Assembly: GCA_963921795.1 (NCBI GenBank)
Contig: OY997652.1
Span: 60,883,756-60,947,755 of the forward strand
DNA length: 64,000 bases
Origin: Nannobrachium achirus
Taxonomy: Eukaryota; Chordata; Actinopteri; Myctophiformes; Myctophidae
Direction of reading: 5' to 3'
Positions 56,333 to 64,000 of this stretch are shown here, piece by piece. The position numbers were made by a program, and so were the translations under genes. The notes beneath the pieces are model-generated. The model searched no databases. It had not been told where the DNA came from and worked only from the letters and a program-made list of their open reading frames with translations. How positions within the stretch are numbered: the first letter of the stretch is position 1; each line of letters starts with the position of its first letter.

Positions 56333-57244
56333 AACCACCCATTTTCAATATTGACCTATGTTATTATATACTCACACAAACCCACGTGTGTGTGCACGTT
56401 GCAGCAACACAGCATTTCACAATTGCCACATCCATTGTAGCTGCTATGGTAATGATATTAAAGGAATTGGAAATATTTACTAACCAAGCTGGTATCTGCT
56501 GTATCTCTCGTTAAACAAAGTACAAAAGAATCCATTTGCAGGGTCGGCTAGGCAGCCTAGCCTAGGCTATCAGGCTAGCTCAAAACAATCCACCGTCTTT
56601 TAAATACTTCTAATCATCTGTCCAGAACCGGGATGTCCTCTGCTTGCTTTGATCGCGCTACCTTGTTAAACTGTTAAACAACTATTCTAATCTGTAGTAG
56701 GCTATAGTCCAGTCTTGTTGTGGACACCGATGCGCCTGACATGCTGCAATGTGCACTGGCACTTTTACTTTCAGTTTGGGTGAACTTTGCGTGAACCCTG
56801 AGATTTGAGATTAACCCTTAAACCCATGGAGCTGCTCTCTAGATGCAGCCTAGATGGCTGGATAATAATATTCTGTTTATAATGGTTGCAATATGTTAAA
56901 AAGAAAACTATAACTATAATGGATTTTTAATTATTATTATTATTGTTTTTATTTTTAAGACTTTTCGTGTAGTGTTTGGTTGGGGTGCATATCTGCACAC
57001 ACAACAGGCAGAACTGCGCCACCCCCCCTCAGGCCAATTTTATACTGCAGCTGAAAATGCTCTGAGAGCCATTCAAAAATGAGAGAGGCTCTCTATTCAG
57101 GAGTGGTAATTTAGCCTCAAACCTTTTGAAAAACGTTTTTGGGACATAAACAATATGACATAAATACTTTTTAAATGCATGGTGTATCACCTTTAAGGAC
57201 AATTTTCCCCACACAAGTAGGTCATGTGTTTAACACTGACTAAC
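56331..57244. other. ZNF-F intron 3
   Basis: No exon seen. The part near 57190 (GTATCACCTTTAAGGACAAT) and the stretch with CCATGGAGCTGCTCTCTAGA (56824) are shared with ZNF-G intron 3 (60735-60960). The TTAA at 57192-57195 corresponds to the site where the 7-kb element sits in ZNF-C. Confidence 0.55.
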
Positions 57245-57457
57245 CTCCACAGGTCTCCTCGCAATGATGACTGTCATCAGTGAATTCAGTGTCAGATTCA
57301 AGTTTAACTTCAACTTCAGCACAGTGTGAAGAGATGTCTTCAACATCGACTTCACTTTTCACTGCTAGTAATGTCAACATTGACCCATCAGGCTCCTCTG
57401 GTCTTTCAAGTAGCTCCTCCTGTTCTTCTTTAATGTGTGGGGGCACAATCAGGATAT
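57245..57457 (-). CDS. ZNF-F exon 3 (acidic exon)
   Basis: A 213-bp exon, phase 1 at both ends, with acceptor ATGCTCCTAG and donor GTTAGT on minus. It encodes ILIVPPHIKEEQEELLE to DDSHHCEETCGG, with IKEE, VKSE and VKLE motifs. Joins exon 2 at 58487 and the finger exon at 56173. Confidence 0.88.
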
Positions 57458-57565
57458 CTAGGAGCATAAAAACAACATGACAGTCAACTCTGGATTCCTG
57501 AGAGTAAATACCATTTTCCATCCTCCATGTTCCGTAATCCGTGCACAAAATGAGGCATCATCTAC

Positions 57566-57885
57566 TTAAAGGAGTAGTTCACCCCCAAAATGACTTTTTT
57601 TCTATTGATTACTAACCCCATGGAGACTTGAGTTCAATAACATTTTTAGTGTTTCGTCTCATTCCTAACGACAATGATATGATTACAATAAATGTACACC
57701 CATTGATTCCGGATGGGGATCCGAATGCATTTGTGTCCCCATCCGGAATCAGTGGGGGTAAATTTACTATAATCAAAACGTTGTCTTAGGAATGCGACAA
57801 TACAAAGAAATATTATTGAACGCCAAGTCCCCATGGTGTGAGTAGCCAATAGAAAAGTCATTTTGGTGGTGAACTACTGCTTTAA
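57566..57885. mobile_element. TTAA-flanked MITE upstream of ZNF-F exon 3
   Basis: TTAA at 57566-57569 and 57882-57885. Inner ends AGGAGTAGTTCACC and GGTGAACTACTGCT are inverted; the interior has CATTGATTCCGGATGGGGAT paired with ATCCGGAATCAGTGGG. ZNF-C has the empty TTAA (16560). ZNF-G carries the same MITE (61064-61583), and ZNF-B a different TTAA element at this site. Confidence 0.85.
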
Positions 57886-58486
57886 GGTGCACTGCCAGCG
57901 AAATATAAAATATCTTTCTAGCGCTTGAATCGTGTCATATCGGTCGCTGGGTGTTGTGATGGCAAAAACACGTCTTCATTTGCGTGATCACCTAATCACC
58001 TCTCCATGCTGTCTTTACTACACATACAATGCTAAGTATTCCAATAAAGTTTTAATACAGCCGTTGTATGCCTGAAAATAAGAAAGCTTCAGCAAGACTA
58101 AAATATATAGATCATTTCTTACAAATTTAATGTGCAAAAGCTGAAGTGATGGAGAAGCGAACATTGCCTCAGTTGCCATTTTTCAGTTAGAGTGAAGAGT
58201 ACCGAAGCAACAAAACACTTCCTTCGCCTCATTTGTACCACTTGATTCAACACCACACCAAGTCGCGTCTTTGCATTGACAGAACAACTATTTTATTTTC
58301 TATGAAACTGAAGTTATGACAAATCTGGCTTTAACGTTTTAGGATGATTTTTAACGAAATACATATACTGTCAACACAGCAAGAATTCAATTTCAATCAT
58401 GAAATTATGAAGCAATAATAAAACATAATTGTTGACACAAGGTTCCCCCTGCAAAGGGATGCTAGGGTTCAAGTGGTTAAACTTAC

Positions 58487-58588
58487 TGAAGTGTTGGTGG
58501 TCTTCAGGTTCTTCCTGTTTAATAGAAATGTCCTTGGCTGAGTCTGGAGAGTTCATCTTCACCTGCAGTCTGGACTCCACAGACTGGT
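58487..58588 (-). CDS. ZNF-F exon 2 (start-codon exon)
   Basis: A 102-bp exon, MNSPDSAKDISIKQEEPED then HQHF, phase 1. It begins 227 bp downstream of the ZNF-G stop codon. The intron side keeps the AACCACTTGAACCCTAGCAT block seen after all exon 2 copies on the left. Confidence 0.87.
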
Positions 58589-58780
58589 CTGAAATGAAGC
58601 AATTGAATAAGGGCTTTAATAACTGAAGACCCGATGGTGTCAAGAATAACAATAAAAGGCAAAATAGCCCATTTTGTTGCCACCATTTTGGCCTGATGAA
58701 GAATCAGGTAATTTGGACTTTGTTAGGATTCAATTCAAAATACTGTCCTGGATTTTTTTCTTAACTTGTATTTACATTAT

Positions 58781-58786
58781 TTTATT
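58781..58786 (-). terminator. Poly(A) signal downstream of ZNF-G
   Basis: AATAAA on the minus strand, about 30 bp past the ZNF-G stop codon, in sequence homologous to that after ZNF-E. Confidence 0.6.
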
Positions 58787-58815
58787 TAGATAAATACTAT
58801 TTCCTTTATATCCTA

Positions 58816-60359
58816 CTACTTACTCCACACTGATGAAGCACTAGTGTGGACACGCTGGTGTGTCTTCAGGTAACGTGACTGACTGAAACTCTTGTTACAA
58901 TGTTTACACTTGAAAGGTTTTTCTCCAGTGTGGACACGCTGGTGTGCCTTCATGTGAGTTGACAGACTGAAACTCTTGTTACAATGTTTACATTGAAAAG
59001 GTTTTTCTCCAGTGTGAACATGCTGGTGTCTCTTCAGGTCAGATGGATTAATGAAACTCTTGTCACAATGTTTACATTGAAAAGGTTTTTCTCCAGTGTG
59101 AACATGCTGGTGTCTCTTCAGGTCAGATGATTTACTGAAACTCTTGTCACAATGTTTACACTTGAAAGGTTTTTCTCCAGTGTGGACACGCTGGTGTGCC
59201 TTCATGTGAGTTGACTGACTGAAACTCATGTTACAATGTTTACATTGAAAAGGTTTTTCTCCAGTGTGGACACGCTGGTGTCTCTTCATGTGAGTTGACC
59301 GAGTGAAACTCTTTTCACAATGTTTACACTTGAATGGTTTTTCTCCAGTGTGGGTACGCTGGTGTGCCTTCAGGTCAGATGATTCACTGAAACTCTTGTC
59401 ACAATGTTTACATTGAAAAGGTTTTTCTCCAGTGTGGACACGCTGGTGTCTCTTCCGGGATCCAGACTCACTGAAACTCTTGTTACAATGATTACACTTG
59501 AAAGGTTTTTCTCCAGTGTGGACACGCTGGTGTGTCTTCAGGTGAACTGACTCTCTGAAACTCTTGTCACAATGTTCACAGTGGAAAGGTTTTTCTCCAA
59601 TGTGGACACGCTGGTGTACCTTCAGTTCATATGATGAAATGAAACCCTTGTCGCAATGTTCACAGTGGAAAGGTTTTTCTCCAGTGTGGACATACTGGTG
59701 TGCCTTCAGGGAACGTGACTCTCTGAAACTCTTGTTACAATGTTTACAATGGAACGGTTTTTCTCCAGTGTGGACACGCTGGTGTGTCTTCAGGTCAGAT
59801 GGTTTGATGAAACTCTTGTCACAATGTTTACATTGAAAAGGTTTTTCTCCAGTGTGAACCTGCTGGTGTCTCTTCAGGTCATGTGATTTACTGAAACTCT
59901 TGTCACAATCTTTACACTGGAAAGGTTTTTCGCCCGTGTGGACACGTTGGTGTCTCTTCAGGTCAGATGATCCACTGAAACTCTTGTCACAATGTTTACA
60001 CTTGAAAGGTTTTTCTCCAGTGTGGACACGCTGGTGTGTCTTCAGGTGACCTTTCTCTCTGAAACTCTTGTCGCAATGTACACAGTGGAAAGGTTTTTCT
60101 CCAATGTGGACACGCTGATGTTTCTTCAGATCATATGATGAAATGAAACCCTTGTCGCAATGTTCACAGTGGAAAGGTTTTTCTCCTGTGTGGACATACT
60201 GGTGTTTCTTCAGGGAACGTGACTGTCTGAAACTCTTGTTACAATGTTTACATTGAAAAGGTTTTTCCCCAGTGTGGACACGCTGGTGTGTCTTCAGGTC
60301 AGATGGTTTAATGAAACTCTTGTCACAATGTTTACATTGAAAGGGCTGGGACGTCACTC
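58816..60359 (-). CDS. ZNF-G finger exon (18 fingers)
   Basis: The exon starts after the acceptor at 60360-60362 as GVTSQP and runs straight into finger 1 (FQCKHCDKSF); the linker region present in ZNF-F is deleted. Eighteen intact C2H2 fingers follow, all with canonical or near-canonical linkers, ending HTSASSVWSK. Fingers 1-6 and 7-12 look like an internal six-finger duplication (KSDT, xRSx, SYxx, ExHT in both). Upstream in-frame ATG codons lie in intron sequence and are not the real start. Exon 3 of this gene is truncated, but exon 2 (62195) joins directly in frame (HQHF-R-VTSQP), giving 537 residues. A footprint near 54 bp is possible if all fingers bind. Confidence 0.9.
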
Positions 60360-60473
60360 CTGAGAGAGAGAGACAAAGAGGGAGGGGAGGGGTTAAAATG
60401 GTGCGTACAGATAGAGATTGAAAAGATTCCATCAATAAAGAAGTCCTTGATTTAGGAGCCTTAGGAGCCATAG

Positions 60474-60618
<145 letters not shown>

Positions 60619-60962
60619 GTTAGGCGGACTATGCGACCGCCTACCAACTGAGAGCTGATCTAGCCTAAATTAGAAAATAGACTACCCTTGCTTGTTTGGT
60701 TGAACTTTGCGTGAATCCTGAGATTTGAGATTAACCCTTAAAACCATGGAGCTGCTCTCTAGATGCAGCCTAGATGGCTGGATAATAATATTCTGTTTAT
60801 AATAGTTGCAATATGTTAAAAAGAAAACTATAACTATAATCGAAATGAAATAAATATTGGGACATAAACAATATGATACAAATACTTTTTAAATGCATGG
60901 TGTATCACCTTTAAGGACAATTTTCCCCACACAAGTAGGTCATGTGTTTAACACTGACTAAC

Positions 60963-61022
60963 CTCCACAGGTCTCCTCGCAATGATCACTGTCATCAGTG
61001 AATTCAGTGTCAGATTCAAGTT
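60963..61022 (-). pseudogene. ZNF-G exon 3, truncated remnant
   Basis: Only the 3' end of the exon survives (antisense of ELESDTEFTDDSDHCEETCGG, with the donor GTTAGT). At 61020 it jumps directly to intron sequence (CCATGTTCCGTAATC) that in ZNF-F lies upstream of the acceptor. A deletion of about 240 bp removed the acceptor and most of the exon, so the remnant cannot be spliced in normally. Confidence 0.85.
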
Positions 61023-61063
61023 CCATGTTCCGTAATCTGTGCACAAAATGAGGCATCATCTAC

Positions 61064-61583
61064 TTAAAGGAGTAGTTCACCCCCAAAATGACTTTTTCTA
61101 TTGATTACTCACCCCATGGAGACTTCAGTTCAATAACATTTTTAGTGTTTTGTCTCATTCCTAACGACAATGATATGATTACAATGAATGTACTGTGGTG
61201 GACACTGAGATGATGGTTGGTTGGACACTAGATGGAGGTATCTCACCTCAGAATGTATGGCATGGTGGTTGGTAACGGGGTGGAGATACGAGGTTACTTG
61301 AGGAAGTGGTGTACCTGTGTTTGTATGCATTTGTTTGGAAGTAAAGTTCAGAGACTCCACACTACGTCTGTTTGTCTCATTCTCACACTTCCACAGTACA
61401 CCCATTGATTCCGGATGGGGATCCGAATGCATTTGTGTCCCCATCCGGAATCAGTGGGGGTAAATTTACTAGGAAATGTTGTCTTAGGAATGCGACAAAT
61501 ACAAAGAAATATTATTGAACGCAAGTCCCCATGGTGTGAGTAGTCAATAGAAAAGTCATTTTGGAGGTGAACTACTGGTTTAA
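61064..61583. mobile_element. TTAA MITE in ZNF-G, disrupted by an insertion
   Basis: Same MITE as 57566-57885, at the same TTAA site (61064-61067 and 61580-61583), so it predates the F/G duplication. It is enlarged by the nested element at 61194-61395. Confidence 0.85.
61194..61395. mobile_element. Solo-LTR-like insertion, 202 bp
   Basis: Starts TGTGGTGGACACTG and ends CACACTTCCACA, the TG..CA ends of an LTR. Flanked by GTAC on both sides (61190-61193 and 61396-61399). The ZNF-F copy of the MITE is uninterrupted here (AATGTACACCCATTG). No coding content. Probably a solo LTR of an endogenous LTR retrotransposon; family not identified. Confidence 0.65.
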
Positions 61584-62194
61584 GGTGCACTGCCAGCGAA
61601 ATATAAAATATCTTTCTAGCGCTTGAATCGTGTCTTATTGGTCGCTGGGTGTTGTGATGGCAAAAAAAACACGTCACCTCTCCATGCTATCTTTACTACA
61701 CATACAATGCATGAAAACAGTTAAGTATTCCAATTAAGTTTTAATACAGCCGTTGTATGCCTGAAAATAAGAAAGCTTCAGCAAGACTAAAATATATAGA
61801 TAATTTCTTAGAAATGTAATGTGCAAAAGCTGAAGTGATGGAGAAGCGAACATTGCCTCAGTTGCCATTTTTCAGTTAGAGTGAAGAGTACCGAAGCAAC
61901 AAAACACTTCCTTCGCCTCATTTGTACCACTTGATTCAACACCACGCCAAGTCGCGTCTTTGCATTGACAGAACAACTATTTTATTTTCTATGAAACTGA
62001 AGTTATGACAAATCTGGCTTTAACGTTTTAGGATGATTTTTAACGAAATACATATACTGTCAACACAGCAAGAATTCAAGTTCAATCTTGAAATTATAAA
62101 ACAATATTAAAACATAATTTTTGACACGTTGTGAGCTTGTGACACGATGTTCCCCCCTGCATAGGGATGCTAGGGTTCAAGTGGTTAAACTTAC

Positions 62195-62296
62195 TGAAGT
62201 GTTGGTGGTCTTCAGGTTCTTCCTGTTTAATAGAAATGTCCCTGGCTGAGTCTGGAGAGTTCATCTTCAACTGCAGTCTGGACTCCACACACTGGT
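62195..62296 (-). CDS. ZNF-G exon 2 (start-codon exon)
   Basis: A 102-bp exon with acceptor TTTCAG and donor GTAAGT. Encodes MNSPDSARDISIKQEEPED then HQHF, phase 1. It is the inverted paralogue of the ZNF-B exon at 7125, with matching flanks on both sides out to 63491. It is the first exon of the right-hand array. Confidence 0.87.
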
Positions 62297-62356
62297 CTGA
62301 AATGAACAGAAGGAATTGAAATTGGACTTTTAATAACTTCACACAAGTGGTGTTAA

Positions 62357-62807
62357 CTCATTGACTGCCAAGGCCCGAGTTTCCCGAGTTATTACAGTAG
62401 TCCCAGGCTGCCACAGCCCGAGTTTCCCGAGTTGGAAGCCATTTTGAAAAAAAAAAAAAGAAATCAAAACAATTTTTTTATAAAAAAAAATTCTAAAAAT
62501 GCCTAAAATGTATTAGGCATGATCGCAATCGCGAAATTGCATGGTTAGCCCCATAACAAACACATCTTTCAAAATGGCAAAAATGGCTGTTTTGTCTGAC
62601 TTTGAAGGCTTCTATCTCATGAATGCCTGAACGGATTTCCAAGCGGATTTTTTTGTTTGAAAGCTGTTAAAAAGTACTACACATATGGTGCATATATGGT
62701 GCATGGGCGTGCACGATCCGTGCACAAAAAATTGATCCGTGCACTAGAAATTTAGGAAGGTGGCATCCTGGTACTTGGCGGCCATCTTGAAAAGGGCATT
62801 CAATGAG
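62357..62807. mobile_element. TTAA-flanked element upstream of ZNF-G exon 2, 451 bp
   Basis: TTAA at 62353-62356 and 62808-62811. Ends CTCATTGACTGCC and GGGCATTCAATGAG are inverted. ZNF-B has the empty site (ATTCTTAACACCAG, TTAA at 7065-7068). Contains two CCCGAGTTTCCCGAGTT units and no ORF; a piggyBac-like MITE. Confidence 0.85.
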
Positions 62808-62811
62808 TTAA

Positions 62812-63491
62812 GAATAAGCAAATAATGATCTAAACTAAAGTGAATGAGGTGAAAGTAGCCCATCTCCTTTTAATGTTCCTGCAGCCATACTTTCTTATAC
62901 GTCCATCCCACCCCACCAAAATATATACCCCCTACCCTTCTACCAAGTATATATTACTATAAGGCTGTATAGACTTAGTAAAAGACCAACTTCTGGATTA
63001 CGGAAGTTGGTCGTTTGACGTGTCATTAGTTTTAGAAATGATGTAAAACATTTTGCAAGTAAACATTATGTTGCAAGTAAGTGTAGTTCAAACACCAGGC
63101 TGTGATCCAAAACATATCCTCAAACTAACACGTGTGGATAAAATATCGTAATCGATCTCATACAGCCAGCCTTTTTTGACCTGGCTGAAAATATATATAT
63201 TTTTTGCACTTTCACTTACTAAAATCCTAAAAACTAAACTCAATCTCAGCTGTGAGATATTTAGTTCTGAAGAAAAAAGTTAAAACCAATGCATCTGTTT
63301 GTCAAACATTTTGGTTTCAAGGAGTAAATAATCATATCAACCAAAAGTAGTTCAGATCATTTACAGTGTATGCCACAATCGCATAAATTACATTTTTGAG
63401 ACACCCTGTGTGCAAGTGGAGAGTTTGGCCAAAAGATGGCGCCAGAGGAAAGGCCATTTGGGCATCAGATCAGTAGTAAGTGTTAAACACA
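62812..63491 (-). repeat. Outer segment of the inverted duplication, right end
   Basis: Reverse complement of 6117-7060. CCCACCCCACCAAAATATAT, GGATTACGGAAGTTGG and TTTGGCCAAAAGATGGCGCC are shared landmarks. No coding gene. Confidence 0.75.
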
Positions 63492-64000
63492 GATCTAAAA
63501 CGCTAGATACCTACTCCGGTGTGGGGTGTTGGTCAAAGAGGACTGGCAAGCCTCCCAATAACTCTATGCAAGCCTCCGGAATTCTGAGGCGGGGCTCTTG
63601 GGAATTCTGAAGGACGCTTCCTTATGCCTCACAGAATGGGAAGCTCGGTAGGCCAATCAGATGCAGGACTGGCAGGACTCCCTCTTTCCCATTGGAGGGG
63701 GCAGAGTGCCTTCCGCAGTTCAACAGTTACGCACTTCCGCCAGTCCTATTTGTTCATTGTTACCCCAATGAACTGCAGCGGCGGAGGAGGTATCTAGCTT
63801 TTTATATTTGTGAGTGTTAAAGACAGGGTAGCAGAATAACATCTACTTTGTCCCAATTTAATTGTTAGGTTGTTGTGAAAATATTTGCCAATGCAACCAT
63901 ATAGTTGTCTTGCCTGTTTTCAGAGTTGTATTCAGACGGAGATTCCAATGTCCTACTTTTTCAAAACTCCTCCTCCACGAGCTCGGGAATGGCCGAGCAA
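63492..64000. other. Right flank, possible promoter region
   Basis: Outside the mirrored block and more GC-rich. Contains CCAATCAGATG (63655), CCCATTGGAGG (63690) and CTTCCGC motifs. It could hold the upstream promoter for the minus-strand array or another gene's 5' end. No ORF is convincing. Confidence 0.3.

Noticed and set aside
56331-57244. A further TTAA element in ZNF-F and G intron 3 starting at the same TTAA as the 7-kb element
   Set aside because: The sequence after TTAA differs from ZNF-B, but I could not find a matching inverted end, so ordinary divergence is equally possible.
59564-59836. W- and C-rich plus-strand frame opposite ZNF-G
   Set aside because: Antisense of the conserved HTGEKPF linkers, present opposite every finger exon.

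Overview
This window looks like teleost fish nuclear DNA. It has intron-containing C2H2 zinc-finger (ZNF) genes with the canonical HTGEKPF linker, GT-AG splice sites, long (TG)n, (CA)n and (GA)n microsatellites, and a dense load of fish-type transposable elements (hAT, TTAA-specific, Tc1-like MITEs, LINE 3' ends, a tRNA-derived SINE and a solo LTR). No prokaryotic feature is present. The species cannot be named from the sequence alone. Product calls come from reading the translated sequence and from family knowledge; no search was run.

Layout. I recognise seven ZNF loci, named ZNF-A to ZNF-G here. On the left, on the plus strand, are ZNF-A (exon 3 784-996, finger exon 2074-3008), ZNF-B (exon 2 7125-7226, exon 3 9328-9537, no finger exon of its own) and ZNF-C (exon 2 14279-14380, exon 3 16672-16884, finger exon 24543-24991, separated by a 7-kb insertion). 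On the right, on the minus strand, is a tight tandem array read right to left: ZNF-G (exon 2 62195-62296, broken exon 3, 18-finger exon 58816-60359), ZNF-F (58487-58588, 57245-57457, finger exon 54714-56173), ZNF-E (54403-54504, 47951-49056) and ZNF-D (47607-47708, 44681-45537). Exon 2 carries the start codon and a short acidic segment with an IKQE SUMO-type site. Exon 3 carries more acidic KxE motifs. The last exon carries the fingers. Every junction is phase 1, so exons can be skipped or swapped without changing frame.

Architecture. The two halves are divergent inverted paralogues: segments of the left half (about 6.1-35.6 kb) recur in reverse order and orientation in the right half (about 36.8-63.5 kb). 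The mirror axis is a unique 1.2-kb GC-rich spacer near 36.2 kb with promoter-like elements. The innermost arms (33.8-35.6 and 36.8-39.2 kb) form a long imperfect palindrome built from units with a TAGCGCCACC core.

Transposons. Paralogues B, C, F and G provide internal empty sites, so several insertions can be defined to the base. Examples are a 7064-bp TTAA-flanked element with about 160-bp inverted ends carrying decayed multi-exon gene pieces (BEN-like and SAMD3-like), different TTAA elements at one and the same site upstream of exon 3, hAT elements with perfect 8-bp target duplications, and a solo-LTR-like insertion nested in a MITE.

Function. By analogy with tetrapod KRAB-ZNFs and zebrafish FiNZ-ZNFs, these proteins are probably nuclear DNA-binding repressors, possibly of transposons, acting through SUMO-dependent cofactors. 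That is inference. The compact right array, with only 210-243 bp between one gene's stop codon and the next gene's exon 2, may be transcribed as a unit with alternative terminal finger exons.
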